DNA of 64,000 nt from CAIVAT01 sp037137455 (GCA_037137455.1 JBAXKG010000007.1:28957-92956); one strand, 5' to 3'; shown: positions 53,301 to 61,283, counted from the stretch's first letter. Made by a program: numbers and translations. Notes: generated by a model not told the origin, from the letters alone.

Positions 53301-54215
53301 CGCTGGCAACAATCCGAGTAGAGGAACCCTTATACTTTTGAAATACCAGCCAACCAAAAGAAATATCAATACAATGGCGATCACAAGCGTCAAGGTGATA
53401 TCTTTCTTCAACTGCCTGGCATTACAAACAGCCACCGCAACACCTCCAAAATATTGCATGTGAACCCTCGATTCCTTTTCATTGTTGAGATTCTGAGCAA
53501 TTTCATCCAGGCCTTTAATCAGTTTGTCATTTTTTGATGTTTCACTTGATGGGTTTGTTGGTACGATGAAAATCAACAGATGATGAAGGTTGCTGGTGTA
53601 TACACTCCCGTTATAGAGTTCGAAATTATCGCCGGCCCTGAGTGAATTCAGCTTTGCAAAAGCTATATTCGAAATGCCAAGAGGATCCTCTTGTATTCGT
53701 TTTTTAAGAACGATACTTGCAGGAGAGGTCAGGATTTTATAATCTTTTTCCAGTGCCTTCTCCAAAGATTCGGGAAGAAGGAGGCTGTCGAGTGTTTTAT
53801 AGTCTGATTCATCAAAGAAATTTGGCAGATGTCCCATCACCAAATCCATCATTTTAAACATTGCTGAGTCGGAGGCCTTGAATGTGATATTGCGAATATA
53901 GGCGGTGTCGAAGTGAGTATTCAGGGAATCGACAAGCCTTTGACCGAATGCTCCCAATTCATCAGGGTCGGCCGGAGCAAGTGAATCGATCAGGGATATG
54001 TCGACAATCAGTTTATCGCTTATCGGTAAATTTCTGACCACCCAACCAAGGTTGTCAGTATCAGCCTTGCCGGAAACTGCTTGCGTGATATCCTCTTCAA
54101 ACCGGATTTGTGAAGCAAGGAGCAGGATTGTAAGTGATGCAACCGCAAGCAAAATATAGAAGGCTGCCTTCCTTGCTTTGAAAAAATGGTAAATATTGAC
54201 AAATGGATCAGACAT
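50319..54215 (-). CDS. MMPL exporter fused to PlsC-type acyltransferase and SAM methyltransferase
   Basis: This 1298-aa protein has three parts. Residues ~1-850 are an RND/MMPL transporter: a first helix FYILLAVASLTILLL, two large periplasmic loops and two sets of about five or six helices (GSVILGLIVDYSLYLVNHFRKK; FGLGVDYSILMMRGL). After a hydrophobic linker, ~890-1080 form a PlsC-like acyltransferase with NHQSLIE (905-911; the usual Asp of NHx4D is Glu) and FPEAHRS (972-978). Residues ~1110-1250 are a methyltransferase with EILDLGCGYGFISYM and GVDFDSEKI. The layout fits acylation, methylation and export of a lipid product, as in aryl-polyene systems where these functions are separate genes. 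It overlaps both neighbours by 8 bp. Confidence 0.92.
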   Translation of the reverse strand: MSDPFVNIYHFFKARKAAFYILLAVASLTILLLASQIRFEEDITQAVSGKADTDNLGWVVRNLPISDKLIVDISLIDSLAPADPDELGAFGQRLVDSLNTHFDTAYIRNITFKASDSAMFKMMDLVMGHLPNFFDESDYKTLDSLLLPESLEKALEKDYKILTSPASIVLKKRIQEDPLGISNIAFAKLNSLRAGDNFELYNGSVYTSNLHHLLIFIVPTNPSSETSKNDKLIKGLDEIAQNLNNEKESRVHMQYFGGVAVAVCNARQLKKDITLTLVIAIVLIFLLVGWYFKSIRVPLLGLLPALFGGALSLAILFLVKGKISAISLGIGSVILGLIVDYSLYLVNHFRKKQDIELALKEMSLTIVLCSITSAGAFFCLTFLNSVVLQDLGWFAIFSVIGAALFTLTVLPHFIAGKQMPAAKTNPINFVDKLASISYEKNKWLIAALLLIGALSIWFSQKVEFEKNMSTLSFVTPKLAKAESELDKISNYKLKNLYLVATGKTTEKALRNQEQMSDRVKDLVKNGKIQGISNAGSLLISDSLQKVKIARWNGYWTPDRKNQLRADLLIQINKFGYRTSAFDPFFNLLNKDYNTLTENEVNLSDNQLIANWISITPDLVLAPTILKVTETDKVQVYNEFSASERYVLFDKQSLTTRFVENVKNDFDLLVALSMIFVTLLLIFSFGRIGLGLITALPMFFSWLITMGFMGITGIRFNIFNIIISSFIFGLGVDYSILMMRGLQQTLKTGKDDMHTYKVSVLLSSLTTLFGVGALFFARHPALNSIAMVSVVGIASVVILSFVFQPLIFNEVILSRCRKNRFPVTLRILIKTLVTWGNIVAIALILMILGGMINLLLPIKRKKKEMLFHKLFYWLTKGYIAFTFAWDRKLINEPGEDFTKPAIIISNHQSLIETPAFLRLYPKIIILTTSWVYRSPIFGPIARLANFYNVDNGIESIIGLLKEKVNEGFSILIFPEAHRSYEQQIQRFHRGAFFLAEKLQIDILPILVFGTGDFLGKGAFWGRPNSFRMKILSRVGCDDLSFGKTYQERTRQFRQFYIAQYSKFKAEEGTAHYYRRKLALNYILKGPILEWYMRVKLKLENNYEIYNQLMPVKGEILDLGCGYGFISYMLMFTGDERRITGVDFDSEKIKVANNCFSKNSRINFAFSDVSDYKITPKEGFLLCDVLHYLSPARQESLLRNCFSNLNPGGTILIREANSELENRHKKSQLTEFLSTRIGFNKTQTSEKQLYFTSAEKIRKMAEESGMSMEVIDNKKVTSNNLYVLRHTLKTPIISEMTGDE

Positions 54216-55395
54216 TCTTTTTTCGAAAAAAAGAGAGAAGCAAGTAAGTAGCCGGGCCTAATACCAAGGCGAACATCACTCCGAGGATCAGGCTGCCCAA
54301 AAGATATTGTATCAGGTTTTCTTTAATCCATTCCAATCTTAATCCTGGGATATACTGCAGGCTTGTAACATTGACCCCCAATACCCATCCTCCAATGATA
54401 TAGCTCAGAAAGATAATAAATGGAAGCATGGGAGGCAGACTGATATTTGAAGCAGCCACCGCTACGAATTTATTGAGTTTAAAGATGTGTGCCAATCCGA
54501 AAGTGGCGAGCATCTGCCATCCCCAGATGGGCATAACGCCAATAAAGAGCCCGAGCGCCACTGAAAAAGCAAGCCTGGCGTTTGAATCATTGCTGTTCAG
54601 TATATATTCCCTGACAAAATCACGGAAAGACTTTTTCCGCAGACCTTTGAAAAATGAAAACGGGCGAACCCAGAGAAGCGCCATGAAAACAAGGATGCTG
54701 TTGGCGATGCTTACCCTTGTGAAATCCTGGAATTTCCTGAAATGTGAAACGCGGCTTTCCTTTGGAGCATAATATATTCTTACCGGTACCGATAGAACAT
54801 TCACCCCACGCCACGCGAGCCTTACCAGAATTTCGACCTCGTACTCATATTTTTTCGAAACTACCCAGCTTATCTCTTTGATTTTATTCAGCGGATAGAG
54901 GCGAAAACCAGTTTGAACATCCAGAACGGTGATCCCGGTCTCGACCTTAAACCAGAAAATAGAAAATTTATGACCGAAATTGCTGGTTCCGGGCACCTCT
55001 TCCTGAGTCATATCGCGGGCTCCGAGAATCACCGAATCGGGCTGCTTCTCAATTAAATCAAGAAATAATGGCAAATCTTCAGGAAAATGCTGGCCATCAC
55101 TGTCAATGGTTATCGCGTAACGATATCCTTTTTTAATCGCGTGTGCAAACCCCTGCCGCAACGCCCATCCTTTGCCTGTATTTAGCTTGATATGCAGCGC
55201 TTCGATTTGAGGGTATCGATAAAGAATCGCGGCTGTTTGATCTGTCGACCCGTCATTGACAACAATCACATCACTGGTATATTGCAAAACTCCTTCTATT
55301 ACCTCAGCCAGCGCGTGGTCGTTGTTATAGGTCGGAATGATAATACAACATTTAAGTTCAGTAAATTTTTGCCTTACCAGGGTTAAATCAAGCAT
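54208..55395 (-). CDS. GT2 glycosyltransferase with C-terminal DUF2062 domain
   Basis: The ATG at 55395 (MLDLTLVRQKF, 395 aa) is preferred because the upstream TTG at 55434 lies in the -7 box at 55432-55439. Residues ~12-245 form a dolichol-phosphate-mannose-synthase-like GT2 domain (CIIIPTYNNDHALAEVIEG, VVNDGSTDQT, ITIDSDGQHFPED, VQTGFRLYP). The last ~130 residues are a DUF2062 membrane domain (RLAFSVALGLFIGVMPIWGWQMLATFG, VAAASNISLPPMLPFIIF). Such fusions occur in aryl-polyene/flexirubin-type loci and are thought to glycosylate a lipid-linked product. It is the first gene of the run that includes the MMPL fusion. Confidence 0.9.
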   Translation of the reverse strand: MLDLTLVRQKFTELKCCIIIPTYNNDHALAEVIEGVLQYTSDVIVVNDGSTDQTAAILYRYPQIEALHIKLNTGKGWALRQGFAHAIKKGYRYAITIDSDGQHFPEDLPLFLDLIEKQPDSVILGARDMTQEEVPGTSNFGHKFSIFWFKVETGITVLDVQTGFRLYPLNKIKEISWVVSKKYEYEVEILVRLAWRGVNVLSVPVRIYYAPKESRVSHFRKFQDFTRVSIANSILVFMALLWVRPFSFFKGLRKKSFRDFVREYILNSNDSNARLAFSVALGLFIGVMPIWGWQMLATFGLAHIFKLNKFVAVAASNISLPPMLPFIIFLSYIIGGWVLGVNVTSLQYIPGLRLEWIKENLIQYLLGSLILGVMFALVLGPATYLLLSFFRKKNV

Positions 55396-55431
55396 ATTAT
55401 CCGTTAAACGATTGAGGATGATTTGTTGGAA

Positions 55432-55439
55432 CAAATATA
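55432..55439 (-). promoter_or_regulatory. Candidate -7 element of the GT2/MMPL/FAD/C45 operon
   Basis: The - strand reads TATATTTG, 36 nt before the ATG at 55395, in the 149-bp divergent intergenic region. Only the -7 element is good. It would drive the run down to about 43014. Confidence 0.5.
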
Positions 55440-55532
55440 GGATTATTCAGCAACACCGCGATACAATCCCGGGTACAACCTTGCTTGCATAGTGTTATGG
55501 CAGGTAACAGCGATCATTCCCATTGATTTGAT

Positions 55533-55540
55533 TAAATTTG
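55533..55540 (+). promoter_or_regulatory. Candidate -7 element for radical SAM 2, nearly leaderless
   Basis: The + strand reads TAAATTTG and ends 4 nt before the ATG at 55545. If used, transcription would begin at or next to the start codon. A -33 match was not found. Confidence 0.4.
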
Positions 55541-55544
55541 CCCA

Positions 55545-56885
55545 ATGAAAATCCTCCTAATCAATCCACCCCGGTCACCTGAGAACAACATCCTCAGATT
55601 TGCTCCGGAGGAGGCAAAACGCTTTATTCATAAAAAGCTGATCGGTCCGCCACTTGGGCTGCTGACCATCGCAGCAGCAGTTAAAGATCATGATGTTACG
55701 GTTTTTGATACTAAGGGCGAATATGATCTTGTTCCCGAAACACCTGCATTGGAAGTAATGGTTCATGATCTTCTCGAAAAGCATCAGCCTGACATAGTAG
55801 GTGTAACTGTCATCACTTCTGAATTTGATTATTGTGTTGACATTTGCCGGACAGTAAAGAAGTTCAATCCTTCAATTCTGACCGTTGCAGGCGGCTTGCA
55901 TGCGACCCTGTGCCCCAATGACTTCACCGATCCCTCTTTTGACATTATCATTCCCGGCCAATGTCCACATATATTCAGGGATTTAGTAAGGGCGAAGGAG
56001 AAGGGGTTCACTTTTGATTCCATTCCAGGTATACTGATCAATTCATCAGATGGATTAAAACGGACCATAGGCAGAGCCGGATACAGTGATATTGCCGGCG
56101 CTGATTTTCTGATGCCTGATCGCGGCCACCTGACAAGATGGATTGAAACGTATAAAGTCGGCAATAGTCCGGATCCAAGCACCTACCTCTTTACATCCCT
56201 TGGTTGCCCTTATAAATGCACCTTTTGCTCTATATGGAGCCAGTTCAGGGGAAAATATTACCAGCGGACGGTAGAAAGCCTGATTAATGAATTGAAAAGT
56301 ATTGATGAATACCCGGTGGTTCGTTTTGCAGATGCAAACACGGTGGTGGATGAACAGTTTATGTTGCAGTTGTTTCAAAGGATTGAAGAGGAGGGGATCC
56401 GCAAGACTTTTATCATGGATATCCGTGCCGATGTAGCTGCAAACCGGCCTGATATTATTGAAAAACTTGCACAGGGGGGATTGAAGGTAGTGATATGCGG
56501 ATTTGAATCATTTCGTGATGAAGAGTTAAAAAAGTATCATAAGGATTCTCCAGCAATTGACAACCATAAGGCGGTTAGGGTATTTGAGCAAAACGGGATC
56601 ATGGTTCGCGGTAATTATGTAGTGCCACCCGATTACAACCATGATGATTTTGTAGCTTTAGCCGAATATGCCGACCGGAACCGTGTGGTATATGCAGGTT
56701 ACACGGTGCTGACCCCAATGCCTGGCACCATTTATTATCAGCAGGTTAAAAATCAGATTGTTGATCATAATTACCGGAAGTATAATTTTTTTAATTCGGT
56801 AATGAAAACGATTTTACCTCACGATGAGTTTCATGCTCTGATCGGGAGTTTGTGGCTGATAAAGAAGGGGACGGATGTAATATGA
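55545..56885 (+). CDS. B12-binding-domain radical SAM protein 2
   Basis: This 446-aa protein starts MKILLINPPRSPENN, as in HpnJ/HpnR-like and BchE-like enzymes. A B12-type Rossmann domain covers ~1-150 (PDIVGVTVITSEFDYCVDI, VAGGLHATLCP). The radical SAM core has Cys221, Cys225 and Cys228 (GCPYKCTFC), and VRFADANTVVD and FVVICGFES-like strands follow. The C-terminal domain is short. The DxHxxG motif is lacking. The gene overlaps the next radical SAM gene by 4 bp (ATGA) and forms a two-gene + strand operon divergent from the MMPL run. Reaction unknown. Confidence 0.9.
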   Translation: MKILLINPPRSPENNILRFAPEEAKRFIHKKLIGPPLGLLTIAAAVKDHDVTVFDTKGEYDLVPETPALEVMVHDLLEKHQPDIVGVTVITSEFDYCVDICRTVKKFNPSILTVAGGLHATLCPNDFTDPSFDIIIPGQCPHIFRDLVRAKEKGFTFDSIPGILINSSDGLKRTIGRAGYSDIAGADFLMPDRGHLTRWIETYKVGNSPDPSTYLFTSLGCPYKCTFCSIWSQFRGKYYQRTVESLINELKSIDEYPVVRFADANTVVDEQFMLQLFQRIEEEGIRKTFIMDIRADVAANRPDIIEKLAQGGLKVVICGFESFRDEELKKYHKDSPAIDNHKAVRVFEQNGIMVRGNYVVPPDYNHDDFVALAEYADRNRVVYAGYTVLTPMPGTIYYQQVKNQIVDHNYRKYNFFNSVMKTILPHDEFHALIGSLWLIKKGTDVI

Positions 56886-58309
56886 AAAGGGTTTTGTTGG
56901 TTAATACAAATATTGAGAGGGCGCCATATCCGGTGCCGCCGTTGGGTTTATGTATGCTGGCCAACAGCCTCAGGGATCATTACGATGTGAAAATTTACGA
57001 TGGCGTATTTGACGAGGGCAGGAACCTGATCGCCATGGTCAAACAGTTCAATCCCGATTTCATTGGGTTCAGCATCCGGAATATTGACGATATTGTGATG
57101 GATCGTGAAATATTTTATCTGAATGACATTCTTGACAAGTTTATTCAACCTGTGATGTCCATTACTGAGGTTCCGATCATTTTGGGTGGAAGCGGGTTCA
57201 GCATTTTTCCTGTTGAGTGCATGAAATTATCGGGCGCCGACTTTGGTATTGTAGGAGAGGCGGAGTCAATTCTTCCTGCTTTACTTGACAGGCTTCAATT
57301 CAACCTCGATCTTTCTGTAATTCCAAGCCTGATTACTTCAGAGAACTGGCAAGTTCAACAAAGTAATTCAGTATTTTATCCAAAACCAACGTTGAATCGT
57401 TTCTCCGAAATTGACTCCTGGATTGACTTCACACCGTACCTGCCGAAAGGTGTTTATTCGATCCAGACAAAGCGGGGTTGTTCACATGGTTGTATTTATT
57501 GCACATATCCCGTAATTGAAGGCAGGCAATTCAGAACGCGCAAGCCCTCTGATATTGTTGATGAGATAGAACTGGCCCATAAGAGATTGGGATACATCAC
57601 CTTCGAGTTTGTTGATTCGACTTTTAATGATCCCAGCGGGCATGCGGAGGCGATTTGCCGTGAAATCATAAAAAGAAACATCAAAGTCAGGCTGCGAACC
57701 ATGGGAATTAACCCCCGGCACACCAGTGAAGAATTATTTGAGCTGATGAAGGTATCCGGCTTTTTTCAGATCGACGTTACGCCCGACAGCGCCTCTCCCC
57801 GGCTTTTAAAAAATCTGGATAAGGGATTTAATTTGGCTGAAATTGAAAAGATGGCTTTGCTGATCAGGAAATTCGATATTCCTGCCATGTGGTTTTTTCT
57901 TTTTGGCGGCCCCGGGGAGGATGAGGAAACATTTCGTGAAACAATCGATTTCATTGGTAAATATATTAATCCCAAAGATATGGTTTACCTTAACGCCGGA
58001 CTTCGGATTTACCCGGGTACCCCACTTTATTCCATCTCTGAAAGTGAGGGCAGGATTGCAGCCGGAGAATCTGTTTTTCAGCCTCCTGCTTATTATTTTT
58101 CAGATAAAATTACCAAGAATCGTCTGGATCATCTGATCAAAGAGGCCTCACTGTTTTACCACAACTGTATTCCTGCGATGGAAACAGCTCCGCCGCCCGA
58201 AATGATTTCAGAAGCTATTGCCACGCGGAAACGTGATCAGCTTGATGAACCAATGTTCAGGACATTATTGCAGATAAGGAAAAAGTGGAGACACGAAGGA
58301 AAAATCTGA
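56882..58309 (+). CDS. B12-binding-domain radical SAM protein 3
   Basis: The ATG at 56882 (MKRVLLVNTNIERAPYP, 475 aa) overlaps the previous stop as ATGA, so it is preferred over a start 30 bp upstream that would lie inside that gene. An N-terminal B12-type Rossmann fold (FIGFSIRNIDDIVMD, IILGGSGFSIFP) precedes the radical SAM core with Cys200, Cys204 and Cys207 (GCSHGCIYC). The segment GGPGEDEETFRETIDFI fits the core fold. The N-terminal fold resembles BchE/HpnJ-type enzymes. Together with its neighbour it probably acts sequentially on the same acyl substrate, which is inference. Confidence 0.9.
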   Translation: MKRVLLVNTNIERAPYPVPPLGLCMLANSLRDHYDVKIYDGVFDEGRNLIAMVKQFNPDFIGFSIRNIDDIVMDREIFYLNDILDKFIQPVMSITEVPIILGGSGFSIFPVECMKLSGADFGIVGEAESILPALLDRLQFNLDLSVIPSLITSENWQVQQSNSVFYPKPTLNRFSEIDSWIDFTPYLPKGVYSIQTKRGCSHGCIYCTYPVIEGRQFRTRKPSDIVDEIELAHKRLGYITFEFVDSTFNDPSGHAEAICREIIKRNIKVRLRTMGINPRHTSEELFELMKVSGFFQIDVTPDSASPRLLKNLDKGFNLAEIEKMALLIRKFDIPAMWFFLFGGPGEDEETFRETIDFIGKYINPKDMVYLNAGLRIYPGTPLYSISESEGRIAAGESVFQPPAYYFSDKITKNRLDHLIKEASLFYHNCIPAMETAPPPEMISEAIATRKRDQLDEPMFRTLLQIRKKWRHEGKI

Positions 58310-58329
58310 TACAATTTTTGATTATCAGC

Positions 58330-59238
58330 TTAAATCAGCGGTAAGTTGGCCAGTGTGTAAAAACGGAAATTTCCATCCACGAATTTTGCATTCTTGACCA
58401 ATCCTTTTGAAGGTCCGCATTCAACAAAGACCGAAAGATGACGTTCAAGCATCACCTGTTTTGTACGGAACCAGTTTAGGGAATAGTAAAGGTTGTTGAC
58501 CACCTCTTGCCTGATTATTGAATGGGTTGATAAAAATGTTTGATCAATTAATGAAATGATCTGATTCACCGGATGTTTTATCTCCAGACGAGTTATATTA
58601 TCAGCAAAATGCATTGCACCTTCTTTTAAAAAGGAGGAGTGATAAGGGATTGATACCTCCAGGTCGCGGATGTGCAGGGCGCCTTCCTCCTTTGCCAGTT
58701 CCATCAACTTCAGGATATCTTCACGGTACCCCGAAACTACAAAGGAATGGGCAGCGTTTTGGTTTGTAATTTCGATCCGCAGATTTGACTGATCAATGAG
58801 ATGATGAATATCCCTGCCTGTCAAACCAATGAGCGAAACCATCCCGAATGAGGCTGAACTGATAGCAGCCATAAGCGATTGAAATGCCAGCCTGATAAGT
58901 TCCAATCCTGTTTCAAACGAAACTGAACCTGCATCGAACAGTGCGGCATAGATACCCATGCTGTAACCTGCGTTCATTGATGGTGAAAAGCCAAGATTTC
59001 TCAGCAGAGAAGAGGCTGTGCAACTATAGATGTAAGTCAGGTATTGAGTACGCAATTCATCTTCAAGGAATGTTGTCTCTGTAAAGCTAAAATCAATCAG
59101 AGAAGGATCAATATAATTTGCAGCCGAAAGCAACATTGTATTAAAATGTGTTGCGAAACCAGGAATCTGCTGACCGGGATGATCGAAGTAATCGCTGGCG
59201 AAAGCGGGGAAAATAAATGCTAAAGTATTATCTGACAA
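58330..59238 (-). CDS. FabD-like acyltransferase (malonyl-transacylase family)
   Basis: This 302-aa protein aligns with FabD: nucleophile Ser93 in GYSMGIYAAL (the usual GHSLG has Tyr for His), Arg116 in ELIRLAFQSL (carboxylate-binding in FabD), MVSLIGLTG and catalytic His200 in VSIPYHSSFL. The retained Arg suggests a malonyl-type substrate rather than an unbranched acyl. The His-to-Tyr change next to the nucleophile is unusual and may alter specificity. It follows the ACP2 gene by 15 bp and would load that ACP. Confidence 0.87.
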   Translation of the reverse strand: MSDNTLAFIFPAFASDYFDHPGQQIPGFATHFNTMLLSAANYIDPSLIDFSFTETTFLEDELRTQYLTYIYSCTASSLLRNLGFSPSMNAGYSMGIYAALFDAGSVSFETGLELIRLAFQSLMAAISSASFGMVSLIGLTGRDIHHLIDQSNLRIEITNQNAAHSFVVSGYREDILKLMELAKEEGALHIRDLEVSIPYHSSFLKEGAMHFADNITRLEIKHPVNQIISLIDQTFLSTHSIIRQEVVNNLYYSLNWFRTKQVMLERHLSVFVECGPSKGLVKNAKFVDGNFRFYTLANLPLI

Positions 59239-59253
59239 AATTATATGTGCTGA

Positions 59254-59562
59254 TTATTTATCCAGTTCCAGGAGCCGGTTCTCATGTTCAATTATAAGCA
59301 ATTGCATGTCGATGAGTTGACCGATGGTTGCGACCGGGTGTTTAACAGCGTATTTACCGATGACTTTCAGCTCTATATCAAGGTTGTATTTCTTCTTGAA
59401 AATTTCAATCAGTTCCAGGAACATCAGGGAATCGCCATCAAGATCCTTTATGATACTGGTATTATCATTGATTTTAGCAATATCGACTTCACATTCTTCG
59501 GCAAAAAAACTGTAAACGATCTCTTTGACTTCCCTCTTGGTGCCTTCTGTAATTATAGCCAT
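59254..59562 (-). CDS. Acyl carrier protein 2
   Basis: The ATG at 59562 (MAIITEGTKREV, 102 aa) is preferred to an upstream TTG at 59604, because a -7 box lies in between. The phosphopantetheine serine is Ser45 in DLDGDSLMFLELIE. The helical layout is that of an ACP of a specialised synthase, with a C-terminal extension (LLIIEHENRLLELDK). It sits between the ketosynthase (upstream) and the FabD-like acyltransferase (downstream), which makes a minimal loading and extension set. Confidence 0.92.
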   Translation of the reverse strand: MAIITEGTKREVKEIVYSFFAEECEVDIAKINDNTSIIKDLDGDSLMFLELIEIFKKKYNLDIELKVIGKYAVKHPVATIGQLIDMQLLIIEHENRLLELDK

Positions 59563-59583
59563 TGTATCCTTACTTTTTTTTTG

Positions 59584-59591
59584 CAAAAGTA
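59584..59591 (-). promoter_or_regulatory. Candidate -7 element for the ACP2/FabD-like pair
   Basis: The - strand reads TACTTTTG, 21 nt before the ATG at 59562, in the 55-bp gap after the ketosynthase. No -33 match was seen at 19-21 nt. Confidence 0.45.
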
Positions 59592-59617
59592 GAACTTTTT
59601 TCAAAATTTCAGGGAAA

Positions 59618-60829
59618 CTATTTTTTTAAAACGAGTGTTGCGTTGTGTCCTCCAAAACCAAATGAATTGGAGAGGGCAATCTTTACATCTTTTGGCCGTG
59701 AAACATTTGGTACATAATCGAGGTCAAGATCGGGATCAGGATGTTGATAATTGATGGTTGGAGGGAGTATGCCATATTTAAGGCTTAGCGCGGTTATGAT
59801 TGCTTCTATGGCCCCTGCAGCGCCAATGGTGTGGCCTAACATTGATTTTGAAGAGGATACCGGAACCTGGTATGCAAAATCCCCGAATACCTTTTTGATC
59901 GCCATTGTTTCATAACGATCGTTTAATTCGGTCGAAGTTCCATGTGCATTGATGTAACCGACCTCGCTTTTTTGGATCTTGGCATTTTTGATGGCAAGTT
60001 CCATAGTCTGAGCCATTCCTTCGCCATCCCTCATAGGCGCCATGATGTTGTAACCTTCGCTGGTCATTGCATATCCGACTATCTCGGCATGAATCCGGGC
60101 TTTTCGGGCAAGAGCATGGCTTTTCGATTCAAGAATCAGTACCCCGGCTCCTTCGCCGATCACAAAACCATCCCTGTCCTTCGAAAATGGTCTGCTGGCC
60201 TGTTCAGGATGGTCGTTGGCTGCGGATAATGCGTATAAAGCGCTGAATCCCTGGATCTCTTCATAATTAATTATCGAATCGGCTCCACCCACGATAACAA
60301 TATCTGCTTTGCCGCTGTTAATCATTTCATACCCGAATGCTATTGCATAGGCTGATGAAGCACAGGCAGTGTTAACGGCAAAGTTGGGGCCGGTTAACTG
60401 GTATTCAAGTGATATCCAGGCGGGCATTGAGTTGGTCATTGTTTTAAAGACGGTATTTTGAGGCGTTGTGTCTTTTTCTGTACTGGAATTTCCGGTATTT
60501 ACAACTCCCATAATGACGCCGCATCTTGAGCGGTCGACCAATTCGAAATTAAGCCCGGCATCAGCAACGGCGATTTTTGCTGCAGAGACACACATACGGG
60601 TAACCCTTGTCATCTGGCTCGCGGCCCTCTTTTTAATGTATTTACGCGATAATTCTTCGAATTCAGGAGAAACTTCCGCTGCAAATCTTGTAGCCAGGGA
60701 GCTTGCATCGAACAGGGTGATATTTTTTACGCCACTTTTACCGGCAACGAGGTTTTTCCAATTTTCCTCTAATGATAATCCAAGGGATGTAATAAGGTTC
60801 ATCCCGGTAATTACAACTTCTTCCGACAT
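59618..60829 (-). CDS. Beta-ketoacyl-ACP synthase (KAS II/FabF type)
   Basis: The ATG at 60829 (MSEEVVITGMNLIT, 403 aa) leaves 8 bp to the haem protein's stop; the earlier in-frame start would overlap it. The catalytic triad is present: Cys156 in NTACASSAYA, His296 in NAHGTSTELND and His333 in KSMLGHTIGAAGA. The length is that of FabF/KAS II. It condenses an acyl chain with malonyl-ACP and is the only ketosynthase in the window. It is either iterative or works with enzymes encoded outside. No ketoreductase or dehydratase partner is in the window. The gene follows the CxxCH protein. Confidence 0.93.
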   Translation of the reverse strand: MSEEVVITGMNLITSLGLSLEENWKNLVAGKSGVKNITLFDASSLATRFAAEVSPEFEELSRKYIKKRAASQMTRVTRMCVSAAKIAVADAGLNFELVDRSRCGVIMGVVNTGNSSTEKDTTPQNTVFKTMTNSMPAWISLEYQLTGPNFAVNTACASSAYAIAFGYEMINSGKADIVIVGGADSIINYEEIQGFSALYALSAANDHPEQASRPFSKDRDGFVIGEGAGVLILESKSHALARKARIHAEIVGYAMTSEGYNIMAPMRDGEGMAQTMELAIKNAKIQKSEVGYINAHGTSTELNDRYETMAIKKVFGDFAYQVPVSSSKSMLGHTIGAAGAIEAIITALSLKYGILPPTINYQHPDPDLDLDYVPNVSRPKDVKIALSNSFGFGGHNATLVLKK

Positions 60830-60837
60830 CAGATCAT

Positions 60838-61230
60838 TTATTTTTGTAAGCCATTCGCCCACCTGGAAATCATATTAACTTCGGCCTGGGTAGGAACATT
60901 GTCGGGGTTGCTGGTGCGCCATTTTTTTGGTGGCATAGTACCTTTGGTAAGTACTTTGCTAATTGATTTTGCTTTTCCAATCTGCTTTTCGGAATCGTAA
61001 TTGTTCCAGACCGAGAAATTAACTTTTCCTTTTGCCATGAAACTCCCGTCATCGGCATGACAGTCCATGCAAGCTTTCTGAACGAATTTAAGCACACTGT
61101 CGGGAAGTGTTATTTCAGCCCCGCCTGTAACATATTTCTTTGATCCACTGACCGTTTGCGGGTTCAATAGCAAGATCAGGGCAAACAAAAAACTTGTTGC
61201 CATGAACGATATTAAGGCAATTTTTTTCAT
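60838..61230 (-). CDS. Exported haem-binding-domain protein (CxxCH)
   Basis: This 130-aa protein has an N-terminal signal or anchor (IALISFMATSFLFALILLLNP), then ACMDCHADD with the CxxCH haem c motif and a later MPPKKW that supplies a possible Met ligand. This is the Haem_bd family common in Bacteroidota. It would be periplasmic and carry electrons. It is the first gene of a transcript with the ketosynthase. Why a haem protein is coupled to lipid synthesis is unknown; delivery of electrons to an oxidoreductase is possible. Confidence 0.88.
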   Translation of the reverse strand: MKKIALISFMATSFLFALILLLNPQTVSGSKKYVTGGAEITLPDSVLKFVQKACMDCHADDGSFMAKGKVNFSVWNNYDSEKQIGKAKSISKVLTKGTMPPKKWRTSNPDNVPTQAEVNMISRWANGLQK

Positions 61231-61251
61231 GATTCAGATAATTTAGGTGTA

Positions 61252-61283
61252 CAAAAGTACATGACATTTCTTTGATTTAACAA
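61252..61283 (-). promoter_or_regulatory. Candidate promoter of the haem protein/ketosynthase operon
   Basis: On the - strand TTG (61281-61283) is followed after 21 nt by TACTTTTG (61252-61259), matching -33 and -7 elements. The ATG at 61230 is 21 nt downstream. Confidence 0.6.

Noticed and set aside
45856..58309. Interpretation of the radical SAM/FAD/MMPL/GT2 genes as a hopanoid locus
   Set aside because: No squalene-hopene cyclase or squalene synthase homologue is in the window. Only the transporter type and some enzyme families are shared.
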